A stretch of 64,000 bases of DNA from JACNKJ01 sp964440095 (GCA_964440095.1 CAYTPZ010000001.1:124001-188000), one strand, 5' to 3'; numbered from the stretch's first letter, positions 9,065 to 17,545 are shown. Made by a program: numbers and translations. The notes: generated from the sequence alone by a model not told the origin.

Positions 9065-9138
9065 TACGCCCAGCAGGATTCGAACCTGCGACCTCATGCT
9101 CCGGAGGCATGCGCTCTATCCAGCTGAGCTATGGGCGC
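9065..9138 (-). tRNA. tRNA-Arg(CCG)
   Basis: Full cloverleaf on the minus strand: acceptor GCGCCCA pairing with TGGGCGT (first pair G-U), D-arm AGCTCAGCTGGATAGAGC, anticodon loop with CCG, and a perfect T-arm GCAGG TTCGAAT CCTGC. CCA is not encoded. The pabA-like gene upstream reads into this tRNA and stops in its D-loop. Confidence 0.95.
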
Positions 9139-9754
9139 GTATCGTTTCAGAATCTAGGCCAAGCAGGCTGCCATTTCCAGCCTTAATTCCCCGGACGATT
9201 TCCAGGAATCTTGCGGCCAAAATTGAGCCCTTAGGGCTCAGTATGGAGTCAGGATGAAACTGCAGGCCGAAGCGTGGCAAGCTTCGATGCTCCAAGGCCA
9301 TGACCTCGCCCCTGCTTCCATAGGCCGTCCAGGATAAGACCTCGGGACGACTCTCCGGATCCAGACCCAGGCTGTTGTAGCGCATGGCCTCGAATTCCGT
9401 TTCCAACTCTTTGAAGAATCGTCCTTGGGCAACTTTTATGGAAACACTCTCTCCGTGAATCGGCATGTCCCTTGTCAATCGGGCACCGTAAAACTCACCG
9501 AGTGCTTGATGGCCCAGGCAGACCCCCAGAATGGAAGTTTGCTCTGGCAGTTTATCGATGAGTTGCTCCAGGTTCGGCCAGTCTTTAGGGCGACCGGGAC
9601 CTGGCAAGAGGATCCAGGCATCGGGCCCCGGGGCGAGCAATGATTCCAAGGGTGATTGGGCCTCGAGTACTTCTACCTTCGCGCCCAGTCTGGCGAAGAG
9701 ATCAACAAGGTTCCATGTGAAGGAATCCTGGCAATCCACGAGGCGCAGTATCAT
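9116..9754 (-). CDS. Glutamine amidotransferase, PabA/TrpG family
   Basis: 212-residue class I glutamine amidotransferase, the ammonia-producing subunit of aminodeoxychorismate or anthranilate synthase. It shows LLPGPGRP (oxyanion strand), the nucleophile motif GVCLGHQALGEF and the C-terminal QFHPDSILSPKG. The usual triad motif is FHPES; here the Glu is Asp (GAC), a conservative but unusual change. No PabB/TrpE partner is in the window, so p-aminobenzoate and tryptophan roles cannot be separated. The start overlaps the recN stop as TGATG. The last eight codons lie inside the tRNA-Arg gene, with TAG in the D-loop. Confidence 0.82.
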   Translation of the reverse strand: MILRLVDCQDSFTWNLVDLFARLGAKVEVLEAQSPLESLLAPGPDAWILLPGPGRPKDWPNLEQLIDKLPEQTSILGVCLGHQALGEFYGARLTRDMPIHGESVSIKVAQGRFFKELETEFEAMRYNSLGLDPESRPEVLSWTAYGSRGEVMALEHRSLPRFGLQFHPDSILSPKGSILAARFLEIVRGIKAGNGSLLGLDSETIRAHSSAG

Positions 9755-11454
9755 CAGGCACCTGATCCTGCGCGAGCTAGCAAGAACTCAGCGTGTTCGC
9801 GAACCTGGCGATCTTCGCTTTCGCCTCCCAGCATGCGAATGATTTCCGCAAGCCGCTCTTCGGCATCCAGGCGCTGCACTTCAACCTGGGTTTCGCCGGA
9901 TTTTACGCGTTTGCCCACATTGAATTGACGCCCTGCCGCCGCAGCCAAGACCGGCTGATGGGTCACCAGAAGCAACTGTTTGCTTTCCGCCAAAGCTAGG
10001 AGTTGAGTGGCCAAGATGGGTGCAATGTCAGCGCCCAGTCCGGCATCCACCTCATCGAGTACCAGGACCGGCGGGCCCTCCTGGCTGCCGGGCAAGAGGC
10101 GACAAGCCAGTGCAATTCGTGATAGCTCACCGCCACTGGGAATTTCGCGCAGGGTCCCTTCCCGTGAATCCGGATTGGTGCGAACGATGACGCGGACAGC
10201 GTCCATACCGTGAGTTCCCGCTGCATATCCGCGATCCCCGAATTGGATCCAACCATCTTCATCTTCTCGGGGAGCCACTTCAATTCGAAGCGTCGCGGCG
10301 TTCAGACCCAAGGAAACCAGGCGATCCTGCCAGGCCGGTCCCAGTTCAGCTGCTACTTTCAAACGCTCCTCCGAGAGATTCCTCGCACACTGACTAAGCA
10401 GCAAAGCGGAGGCCGCTTCCTCTTTTTCAAGTTGGAGAAGCTCACTGCGGAGCGCCTCCATTTCCTCCAAGTCATTGCGAATTTCTTCGACCCATAGGAT
10501 GAGTTCGTCAAGCTTCTTGTTGTGCTTCCTCTCAAGTGTATGAAGTCGGTTGAGCCGCTCGCTGATGTTATCGCCTTGGAGTGCCTCGGAGGAAAGATCC
10601 TGATTCCGTGATCGCAGCGTTTCAGCAAGATCTTCAAGATTGAGAAGCGTCGCCTCCAGACCTGCATCCTCTAATTCCACTCCAAGGCTCTTTAGCTTCT
10701 CCAAAGTCTTATCGAGTTTGATGAGCTGCGGTCGAATGGACTCGGGAGTATCATCCATCAGCTCTAGCGCCTTCTCCGTTTGCTGGACGATCTTGGATGT
10801 ATTTCGCAGACGCCTTTCCCGATCGCTGAGATCTTCAATTTCACAAGGCTTAGGATCTATACCTACGATTTCTTCCAGTTGAAATCGTAGGTATTCCTCT
10901 TCCTTTTCAATTCGCTCCAGGCGCTTTTCTTTCTCCGCATGCTTCTCTCTAAAAAGTCGATGAGACTCCAGCTGCAACTGATACTCGCTACGCAGAGGCT
11001 CAAGGCTGCCGAAGGCATCCAGGAGATTTTGTTGATAAGTGGGGTCCAGCAGTCGTATCTGCTCGTCTTGATCCTGACGCTCGAAAAGTAGAGCGCCCAG
11101 GCGTCGAAGCTCTGCCACGCTGGCCGGTGCCCCATCGATGAAGGCTCGCCCTTTCCCATCGGGTCTTATCTCTCTGCGTAGTGAAAGCTGTCCATCTTCC
11201 AACTGGAATCCTTCATCAATAATGGCCGCACTGCGGCTCTCATCGAACTCAAACAAGGCTTCCACCGAAGCGCGTTCGGCGCCGCTTCGAATCCAATCGG
11301 CTCGTGCCCTCTCACCCGCCAAGAGAGAGAGGGCCGCCAGCAGCACGCTTTTACCGGATCCGGTACTTCCGGTGAGTACGTTGAGACCGGAGGCCAGCTC
11401 CAAGCTGGCCTCCTTCACAACGATGAGATCTCGAATGCGCAGATGGACGATCAA
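9754..11454 (-). CDS. recN: DNA repair ATPase RecN
   Basis: 566-residue SMC-like protein of double-strand-break repair. It has an N-terminal P-loop GSTGSGKS (about 29-36), long central coiled coils rich in Glu/Leu/Arg (about 155-370), and C-terminal ABC signature SGGELSRIALA and Walker B VLVLDEVDAGLG. TTG at 11454 was chosen because it begins the conserved IVHLRIRDL strand, has GGAGG about eight bases upstream and overlaps the nadK stop as TTGA; an ATG-like start ten codons upstream would overlap nadK further. nadK-recN is a common gene order. Confidence 0.93.
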   Translation of the reverse strand: MIVHLRIRDLIVVKEASLELASGLNVLTGSTGSGKSVLLAALSLLAGERARADWIRSGAERASVEALFEFDESRSAAIIDEGFQLEDGQLSLRREIRPDGKGRAFIDGAPASVAELRRLGALLFERQDQDEQIRLLDPTYQQNLLDAFGSLEPLRSEYQLQLESHRLFREKHAEKEKRLERIEKEEEYLRFQLEEIVGIDPKPCEIEDLSDRERRLRNTSKIVQQTEKALELMDDTPESIRPQLIKLDKTLEKLKSLGVELEDAGLEATLLNLEDLAETLRSRNQDLSSEALQGDNISERLNRLHTLERKHNKKLDELILWVEEIRNDLEEMEALRSELLQLEKEEAASALLLSQCARNLSEERLKVAAELGPAWQDRLVSLGLNAATLRIEVAPREDEDGWIQFGDRGYAAGTHGMDAVRVIVRTNPDSREGTLREIPSGGELSRIALACRLLPGSQEGPPVLVLDEVDAGLGADIAPILATQLLALAESKQLLLVTHQPVLAAAAGRQFNVGKRVKSGETQVEVQRLDAEERLAEIIRMLGGESEDRQVREHAEFLLARAGSGA

Positions 11455-12335
11455 GGAGCGCCTTCCTCCCCTTGCTTGGCCCAACCCAGCTTCTCTTGAA
11501 GCAAGGTGGTAAAACGAATACCCGGGGGAAGTAAGAGGGGAATCACTTTTCGAGATTGTCTTATTTCCAACTTGTCTCCGGGAAGCACTTCGGCAATGTC
11601 CTGGCCATCCATGGATAGGGCGGCCATGCCGCTTCGCTCACCGATGAGAATTTCGAATTGCTTGCCCCCTCCCACAACAACCGGGCGCAGTGAAAAGGAG
11701 TGGGGACAGATGGGTGTGGCCAACAGGGCGTCCATGCCGGGATAGACAACGGGACCGCCGGCGGACATGGAATAGGCAGTGGATCCTGTCGGCGTGGATA
11801 TGATCAGACCGTCGGCGCGGAATTGTCCCAGGGGCTGGCCGGAGAGGGAGAGCTTGAATTCTACAAGTCTGTTGCCCGGACTCATGTGAATGACCGCGTC
11901 GTTCAGAGCGCGGAAGCAACCGAGTTCCTCATCGTCTCGAAGGTGTCTTGCCTTGAGCATCATGCGCTTCTGAATGCGATAATCGCCTTCCAGCACCTGA
12001 GGCAGCAATTCCGACATTTCATTTAGCTTGAGTACGGTTAGAAAACCCAGGCTGCCCATGTTAATGCCAAGCAGCGGAGCCTTACCGCCACGAAGTTGAC
12101 GAGCGGCGCGAAGGAAGGTTCCGTCTCCACCAAAAACCAGGATCATGTCCAGTCGATCGCCCAGGTCTTCACGTGCGCCGGAAGGCAGATCGGAATGGAG
12201 GAACTCGGCCAGATCCTTTTCCAGATGGGGCTCCACGCCGTGAGTTTTCAGGATGGCCAGTGCTGCGCGCACCGCCTCATCCATACCGGGGATCTCAACA
12301 TTCGTAAAGAGACCCACGCGGCGAATACTGTTCAT
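11451..12335 (-). CDS. nadK: NAD kinase
   Basis: 294-residue ATP-NAD kinase making NADP. The GGDGT motif lies at residues 69-73 with catalytic Asp71, followed by the NMGSLGFLT motif, the NDAVIH segment and the substrate-binding TPTGSTAYSMSAGGP and SLRPVV motifs. Its ATG overlaps the dxs stop as ATGA. Length is usual for the family and all key motifs are intact. Confidence 0.95.
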   Translation of the reverse strand: MNSIRRVGLFTNVEIPGMDEAVRAALAILKTHGVEPHLEKDLAEFLHSDLPSGAREDLGDRLDMILVFGGDGTFLRAARQLRGGKAPLLGINMGSLGFLTVLKLNEMSELLPQVLEGDYRIQKRMMLKARHLRDDEELGCFRALNDAVIHMSPGNRLVEFKLSLSGQPLGQFRADGLIISTPTGSTAYSMSAGGPVVYPGMDALLATPICPHSFSLRPVVVGGGKQFEILIGERSGMAALSMDGQDIAEVLPGDKLEIRQSRKVIPLLLPPGIRFTTLLQEKLGWAKQGEEGAP

Positions 12336-14245
12336 ACCGTCCTCCCGGTCTGACCTTTGGCCAGATAATCACAGGCACTCAATGTTCTTCGAACGCTTGC
12401 TGCAATCCCTTCCGCATCGAGACCGATTTCTCGAAGCAGTTCGCCGCGCGATCCCTGGCCAACGAAATCAGCCGGCAGAGACAAAGACAGATGCCGCAGG
12501 CGATTATTGTTCCCCTGCCGGAGGACGGTCGCCACGCCTTCACCGAAGCCCCCCACCGGATTATTCTCTTCAACTGTTACTATGAGCGGTGTCGATCCGG
12601 CGTCCTGACTCAAGGCTGACTCATCCAGGGGTGCGGCGAAACGAGCATCCACCACCTTGGTGTCGATACCTTCCTGGGCCAGGAGTTCTGCCGCCTCCAA
12701 AGACGGTTTCAGCATGGATCCGATCGCCCAGATCACGGGGCCATCTCCCTGTCTCGCCACTCGCGACTTCCCGATTTCCAAGGGCTCCAAGGTACAGATT
12801 CCTTCAAGGCCGAGGCCCGCTCCGCGGGGATAGCGAATGGAACAAGGTCCGGCTTCGTAGCGAAGCGCTGTTGCCATCATGCATCGAAGTTCGTTTTCGT
12901 CCGAAGGTGCCATGACGACCATACCCGGCACCATGCGCAGATATCCCAGATCCAATACCCCATGATGAGTGGGCCCGTCTTCGCCTACCAATCCGGCGCG
13001 ATCCAGGGCAAAGATCACGGGAAGTTTTTGAAGCGCCACGTCATGCACGAGCATGTCGAAGGCACGTTGCAAAAAGGTGGAGTAGATGGCCACCACCGGG
13101 CGCAGACCTTCCGCAGCGAGACCCGCCGCGAATGTCACGGCATGAGGTTCGGCAATACCAACATCGAAGTAGCGATCAGGATATCGACGACTGAATTCAG
13201 CCAGCCCCGTGCCCGGCGCCATGGCCGCCGTGATGCCTACGATGCGATCATCCTTGTCAGCCAGTTCCACAAGGGCTGCGCCGAAGGCCTCTGTGTAGCT
13301 CAAAGGAGAGGAACCCGAGGTTTTCTTCTCACCGGTAAGCGGATCAAAGGGTGCGAATCCGTGATACTTGGTGGGATCCTTCTCGGCAATCTCATAGCCA
13401 CGCCCCTTGCTGGTGAGCACATGCAGAACCACAGGCTCATCGATGTGCTTGAGCCGCCCGAGAGTTCGAACCATGGATTTCAGATCATGCCCATCGATGG
13501 GCCCGAAGTATTTGAAGCCGAAATCCTCAAAGAAATTGCTTGGCAGTATCATGTGCTTGAGGCCGTGCTTGGCGCGTCGGGCGAGACTGCGAAGAGCTCC
13601 ACCAATACGTGGAACCCGTCCCAGGATCTTCCAGGATGCGCTTTCCATTCCCAGGAAGGTCCGCGTGGAGGTGAGCCGGGTGAGTACCCGGGTGATGGCC
13701 CCCACATTGGGTGAGATGCTCATCTCGTTGTCGTTGAGGATCACCAAAAGTTTTCCGCCATGAGCCTTGGCATTGTTGATGGCCTCGTAGACCAATCCGC
13801 CTGTGGCGGCTCCGTCACCCATGATGGCAATGGTGTGGCTTCTTCGACCCTTTAAGCGGGCGGCGGCAGAAAACCCTACGGAAGCGCTGAGGGCCGTGCA
13901 GGCGTGGCCGGCACCGAAGTGGTCGTATGGGCTCTCCGAGCGCTTCAGGAAGCCGCTAATACCACCCTTGGTTCGGAGGGTATGGAAAGCGTCCAAACGG
14001 CCTGTCAGGAGTTTGTGAGCATAGGCCTGATGGCCCGTGTCCCAGATCATACGAGTGTCGTCTTCAGGAAAAATATGATGCAGGGCCACAGCTATTTCCA
14101 CCGTGCCCAGGCTTGCCGCCAGGTGTCCCCCATTGGCCGCACAGACCTTAAGGATCTCCTGACGGATTTCCGCAGCCAAATCCGGAAGCGATGTGGGGTC
14201 CAGGACGCCGACATCCTTGGGGCTATGTATCTTTTCCAGAATCAA
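12332..14245 (-). CDS. dxs: 1-deoxy-D-xylulose-5-phosphate synthase
   Basis: 637-residue thiamine-diphosphate enzyme condensing pyruvate and glyceraldehyde 3-phosphate in the first step of the MEP isoprenoid pathway. It shows WDTGHQAYAHKLLTGR, the ThDP/Mg motif GDGAATGG...NDNEMSISPNVGA, and the central transketolase motif DRAGLVGEDGPTHHG. TTG at 14245 has GGAGGA nine bases upstream and starts at the usual LEKI position; a longer frame upstream would overlap the preceding gene. The neighbour ispA, two genes upstream, uses the products of this pathway, so isoprenoid genes are grouped here. Confidence 0.95.
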   Translation of the reverse strand: MILEKIHSPKDVGVLDPTSLPDLAAEIRQEILKVCAANGGHLAASLGTVEIAVALHHIFPEDDTRMIWDTGHQAYAHKLLTGRLDAFHTLRTKGGISGFLKRSESPYDHFGAGHACTALSASVGFSAAARLKGRRSHTIAIMGDGAATGGLVYEAINNAKAHGGKLLVILNDNEMSISPNVGAITRVLTRLTSTRTFLGMESASWKILGRVPRIGGALRSLARRAKHGLKHMILPSNFFEDFGFKYFGPIDGHDLKSMVRTLGRLKHIDEPVVLHVLTSKGRGYEIAEKDPTKYHGFAPFDPLTGEKKTSGSSPLSYTEAFGAALVELADKDDRIVGITAAMAPGTGLAEFSRRYPDRYFDVGIAEPHAVTFAAGLAAEGLRPVVAIYSTFLQRAFDMLVHDVALQKLPVIFALDRAGLVGEDGPTHHGVLDLGYLRMVPGMVVMAPSDENELRCMMATALRYEAGPCSIRYPRGAGLGLEGICTLEPLEIGKSRVARQGDGPVIWAIGSMLKPSLEAAELLAQEGIDTKVVDARFAAPLDESALSQDAGSTPLIVTVEENNPVGGFGEGVATVLRQGNNNRLRHLSLSLPADFVGQGSRGELLREIGLDAEGIAASVRRTLSACDYLAKGQTGRTV

Positions 14246-14267
14246 TGACTGTCCTCCGACAGAAAAA

Positions 14268-14699
14268 CTACCAAGAGCCAAGGCCCAGGGCAAGCCAAGC
14301 CCTTTCCAGAGCCCAACCCATAAGTAGGCCAAAAAGTGCCGCAGCCCAGGTTCTGATGGTGGATTGACTGGGAATCTCTAGGAGGGGCTTGGTTCCAGCC
14401 CTCACTTCCAGCAATCGGTTGAGCAGCCAGGCCTGTTCGCCGGCAGCCCTTTTCACCCCTGCCGTGTCATAGAGAAGAACGAGAGTCAACATGCAGGCCA
14501 CGGCGAATTCGATGCTACTGAGACCCTTGGCCTGACCCACCTGGAAGCTCAATGATCCGGCGATAACGGCATGGAAGTTGGGGAAGCTTTCCAAATCTGC
14601 GATTAGACTAAGGGATCGCTGCCGCCGTCGAATGGCATGAACCAGGCTCTTGAGAACCTGTCCAGCGATACCGGCACCCAGAATGGGGAAGACCATCAT
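14268..14699 (-). CDS. Divergent PAP2-family (DUF212) membrane protein
   Basis: 143 residues with four or so hydrophobic segments and the family phrases GSLSFQVGQAKG, LYDTAGVKRAAGEQAWLLNRL, matching the DUF212/YuiD divergent acid-phosphatase-like membrane proteins. Its position between ispA and dxs hints at a role with polyprenyl phosphates, which is only an inference. Its ATG overlaps the ispA stop as TAATG. The usual PS-SHSA-type active-site motif is present only in altered form (PNFHAVIAGSLS). Confidence 0.72.
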   Translation of the reverse strand: MMVFPILGAGIAGQVLKSLVHAIRRRQRSLSLIADLESFPNFHAVIAGSLSFQVGQAKGLSSIEFAVACMLTLVLLYDTAGVKRAAGEQAWLLNRLLEVRAGTKPLLEIPSQSTIRTWAAALFGLLMGWALERAWLALGLGSW

Positions 14700-15583
14700 T
14701 AGCGATGTCTCCTCACCAGGCGGATAGCCAAATCCGCCAGGGAGCCTTCGGGTAACAATTCCATGGCCTTGGCCAGATGCTCTTCGGCCAATTCACGTGC
14801 GCGTTCTTCACCGTGCAATTCTGCGAAGGTCAACTTGCCCAGAGCCTCATCCTTGCCGGGAGTCTTGCCGAGTTCGTCCAGCTCCGCACTGCGATCCAAA
14901 ACATCGTCGGTGGCCTGGAAGGCAAGGCCCAGATGCCATGCAGCCTTTTCCAATTGCTCCAAAGGCTCATCATCCAAACCGCCCAGGCTGCCGCCCAAAC
15001 GAAGGCAAAGGCGAAAGAGCGCGGCTGTCTTTCGTTCGTGAATCCAGACCAGTTCTTCCCCGGGGTCATCGACTAAACGGGGTTCCATGTCTGCAGCCTG
15101 ACCGCCAACCAACTGAGAGGGTCCTGCACTCATGGCAAAGCGCCGAATGAGATCGACCTTGCGACCTTCTGCGAGACTCGTATCCGAGAGGGCCATGGCC
15201 AGGGTTTCGAATGCCAGCGCCTGAAGCGCGTCGCCGGCGAGAATCGCCATGGCTTCGCCAAAGACAACGTGGCAACTGGGTTTTCCCCGACGGAAATCGT
15301 CGTCGTCCATGGAAGGTAGATCGTCGTGTACCAGGGAGTAGCCGTGAAGAAGTTCAACCGATGCCGCGGCTCTAAGCAATGCATCCTGACTCGGCGGCTC
15401 TCCCAACTCTGACGCCGCCTTGACTAGAAGAGGGCGCAAACGCTTTCCGCCACCAAGAATGGCGTGGTTCATCGCCTGCTGCAAACGCGGATGATGATTG
15501 GGGCTCTCCGCCAATAACTCGCTAAGTGTCGATTCCAGATCGGCCAGGAAGATTATTTCCTTACCGGTATCCACAGGCATCAT
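14699..15583 (-). CDS. ispA: Polyprenyl diphosphate synthase (farnesyl/geranylgeranyl type)
   Basis: 294-residue trans-prenyltransferase. The first Asp-rich motif is DDLPSMDDDD (Asp87/88 and Asp93), preceded by LLHGYSLVH, and the second is FQATDDVLD. GGGKRLRP binds isopentenyl diphosphate. It extends dimethylallyl diphosphate to a C15 or C20 product; residues before the first motif do not allow a firm choice of chain length. ATG 15583 overlaps the folD stop as ATGA. In many genomes xseA and xseB separate folD from ispA; here they are absent. Confidence 0.9.
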   Translation of the reverse strand: MMPVDTGKEIIFLADLESTLSELLAESPNHHPRLQQAMNHAILGGGKRLRPLLVKAASELGEPPSQDALLRAAASVELLHGYSLVHDDLPSMDDDDFRRGKPSCHVVFGEAMAILAGDALQALAFETLAMALSDTSLAEGRKVDLIRRFAMSAGPSQLVGGQAADMEPRLVDDPGEELVWIHERKTAALFRLCLRLGGSLGGLDDEPLEQLEKAAWHLGLAFQATDDVLDRSAELDELGKTPGKDEALGKLTFAELHGEERARELAEEHLAKAMELLPEGSLADLAIRLVRRHR

Positions 15584-16461
15584 GCCCCCGCTTTCATGGC
15601 TACCTGCCGCTGACAGGCATCCAGTGTGTTTTTCATGAGCATGGCCACGGTCATGACCCCCACACCTCCGGGCACCGGTGTCATGGCCGAAACTTTCGAG
15701 GATAGGCCGTCAAAATCGCAGTCACCCACAATGCGCGATCCCTTGCTAGAACTGGGATCCGCAATGCGATTGATCCCCACATCGCAGATCACGGCGCCTT
15801 CCTTGACCATGTCGGCCGTCACGAAGTGCGGGCGCCCGATGGCGGCCACGAGGATGTCCGCGCGGCGACAGATTTCATCCAAATTTTCACTACGACTGTG
15901 ACAGATCGTGACGGTGGCGTCGCCAAAAGCGTTCTTCTCCAGGAAGAGAAGTGCGGCAGGTTTTCCAACAATGAGACTGCGACCCAGAACCACCAATTCC
16001 TTGCCACGAGTCTCGATGCCACCTTCCTCTAGCAGCTCACGCAGGCCGGCCGGAGTGCAGGGTACGGGGCCCGGCTGACCGGCGAGCAGACGACCGAGAT
16101 TGGCGGGATGAAAGCCATCCACGTCTTTGTCGGGGTTGAGCAAGTTCATGGCCTGGGCATCGTCCAGATGATCGGGAAGGGGAAGCTGAAGCAGAACTCC
16201 GTGAACACTCTCGTCCTCGCTGAGTGTTGTCATGCGCGCATCGAGGGTGACTTGATCCACACCGGCCGGAAGATGAATGTGCTCGGACTCGATCCCCGTC
16301 TTTTTACATGCGCGAAACTTGTTTCGAATGTAGACATCGCTGGCCGGATCTTCCCCCACCTGAACCACGACGAGCTTTGGAGTGACGCTCATATGGGCCA
16401 CTTCGCTGCGAATTTCCTCGAGGATCTTGTCCCTCAGTACACGTCCGTCAAGCAGCTTCAC
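15580..16461 (-). CDS. folD: Bifunctional methylene-THF dehydrogenase / methenyl-THF cyclohydrolase
   Basis: 293-residue one-carbon folate enzyme. The catalytic Lys lies in VYIRNKFRACKK, followed by LLQLPLPDHLD, VDGFHPANLG and the NADP-binding VVLGRSLIVGKPAALLFL segment; the C-terminal motif is PVPGGVGVMTVAML, where most homologs have Pro instead of the second Val. The GTG start at 16461 overlaps the ymdB stop as GTGA. Confidence 0.94.
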   Translation of the reverse strand: MKLLDGRVLRDKILEEIRSEVAHMSVTPKLVVVQVGEDPASDVYIRNKFRACKKTGIESEHIHLPAGVDQVTLDARMTTLSEDESVHGVLLQLPLPDHLDDAQAMNLLNPDKDVDGFHPANLGRLLAGQPGPVPCTPAGLRELLEEGGIETRGKELVVLGRSLIVGKPAALLFLEKNAFGDATVTICHSRSENLDEICRRADILVAAIGRPHFVTADMVKEGAVICDVGINRIADPSSSKGSRIVGDCDFDGLSSKVSAMTPVPGGVGVMTVAMLMKNTLDACQRQVAMKAGA

Positions 16462-17240
16462 GCATCCTCCTTGAGCGGCGAACTGAAGGCTTGAATGGAC
16501 TGCGCCTTGCCGCTGTTTTCATCGAATTCTATGAGCGCACCTTGGATTCGAATGTCCCTCTTGGCAACTTCGAAACGTGAGGGAATCGAGCGCAGAAAAC
16601 GCGGAAGTGTGGATTCGGGAGTCATTCCGATGACGCTGTCATGGGGACCGGTCATTCCGCCGTCGCTCAGAAGGGCTGTGCCACCTACCAGAATTTTCGC
16701 ATCGGCGGTCTGAACATGAGTATGGGTGCCCACGAGTGCCGTGATGCGACCATCCAGATAATGGGCCATGGCCGCTTTTTCGCTGGTGGCCTCTGCGTGA
16801 AAGTCCACAAACACGGGTCCCTCAATATTCTTCAGAACCTCATCGGCGCAGCGAAATGGGCAGTGAATAGGAGGCATGAAAATGCGCCCCTGTAGATTGA
16901 GAACTGTGAGCTTTGACCCCCCTGGAAGATCCACACAGGCAATACCGCTTCCCGGGTTTTCCTCTGGATAATTATGAGGCCGCAGCAGACGACTCTCCTT
17001 GTCCAGGTGGGCCATGCCGTCCTTGTTGTCCCAACTGTGATTGCCACCTGTAAGCACATCAATACCGTAGGCAAAGAATTCATCTGCGATTTTAGCGGTA
17101 ATGCCGTTTCCACCCGCGGAGTTTTCACTGTTCGCCACGACGACATCCGGACCATGGGATTCCCGCAAAACAGGTAGCATGGTTTTCACAGCCTTGCGAC
17201 CGGGAGAACCCATGATGTCGGCGATGAAAAGAATTTTCAT
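16458..17240 (-). CDS. ymdB: YmdB-family metallophosphoesterase
   Basis: 260-residue calcineurin-like phosphodiesterase of the YmdB (TIGR00282) family, which hydrolyses 2',3'-cyclic nucleotides in characterised members. Metal-ligand motifs are D8-IMGSPGR, ANSENSAGGNG, GGNHSWDN, DFHAEATSEK and GTHTHVQTAD. ymdB normally follows rny (RNase Y); here only a 27-codon ORF and a 6S RNA gene lie upstream, after zapA. The ATG overlaps that small ORF as ATGA. Confidence 0.92.
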   Translation of the reverse strand: MKILFIADIMGSPGRKAVKTMLPVLRESHGPDVVVANSENSAGGNGITAKIADEFFAYGIDVLTGGNHSWDNKDGMAHLDKESRLLRPHNYPEENPGSGIACVDLPGGSKLTVLNLQGRIFMPPIHCPFRCADEVLKNIEGPVFVDFHAEATSEKAAMAHYLDGRITALVGTHTHVQTADAKILVGGTALLSDGGMTGPHDSVIGMTPESTLPRFLRSIPSRFEVAKRDIRIQGALIEFDENSGKAQSIQAFSSPLKEDA

Positions 17241-17320
17241 GAGGATGTTCGTAGCTTGCTGTCGCTACGGCGGGGCAAGACCTTCGTGAAGGTCTTCTTG
17301 GGAGGGGCACTTTTGGGCAT
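17237..17320 (-). CDS. Possible 27-codon basic peptide between 6S RNA and ymdB
   Basis: An ATG at 17320 opens a 27-residue frame rich in Lys, Arg, Pro and Ser (begins MPKSAPPKKTF) that ends in TGA overlapping the ymdB ATG as ATGA, the same coupling used by neighbouring genes. GGGGAA lies about nine bases upstream but belongs to the 3' stem of the 6S RNA. It contains the palindrome AAGACCTTCACGAAGGTCTT (17277-17296). It could be a coupled leader peptide or chance. Confidence 0.3.
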   Translation of the reverse strand: MPKSAPPKKTFTKVLPRRSDSKLRTSS

Positions 17321-17500
17321 AAAAATTCCCCACTCATTGCCGTTAGGGAAGGTCAGACTTGGGCCTTTTACTCGAAAGTGGAAGATCTCACGAAGAGCTT
17401 AGGAATCCCGAGGGCTCCTGCCGCAATTCGGATTCGACCCTCCTAGGCCGAAGTGTTGGCTCAATTTCTCACTTCCCCCACGCACACGGTAGGGAATCAT
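17321..17500 (-). ncRNA. ssrS: 6S RNA
   Basis: About 180 nt between zapA and ymdB, the usual place for 6S RNA downstream of zapA. The closing stem pairs ATTCCC (17492-17497) with GGGAAT (17325-17330), CCGT with ACGG, and GGGAAG (17472-17477) with CTTCCC (17346-17351). These enclose a large central bubble whose 5' strand TTGAGCCAACACTTC (17450-17464) closely resembles E. coli CTGAGCCGATATTTC. GC-rich stems cap the upper arm, and a T-run follows the closing stem. 6S RNA binds sigma70 RNA polymerase by mimicking an open promoter. The 5' end is inferred from the promoter; both ends are accurate to a few bases. Confidence 0.85.
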
Positions 17501-17506
17501 GGAGAA

Positions 17507-17535
17507 ATTATACCAGGATCGAAACAAACGAGCAA
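17507..17535 (-). promoter_or_regulatory. Sigma70 promoter of 6S RNA
   Basis: -35 TTGCTC (17530-17535), 17-base spacer, perfect -10 TATAAT (17507-17512) with a TG extension (TGGTATAAT). Transcription should start near A17500. This is the strongest promoter seen in the window. Confidence 0.88.
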
Positions 17536-17545
17536 GACGAATTGA

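Noticed and set aside
12962..13714. A 250-codon plus-strand frame opposite dxs
   Set aside because: Shadow of dxs, whose ThDP motifs are intact.
17277..17296. Palindrome AAGACCTTC/GAAGGTCTT as a terminator after 6S RNA
   Set aside because: No U-tract follows on the minus strand and ymdB must be transcribed through it.
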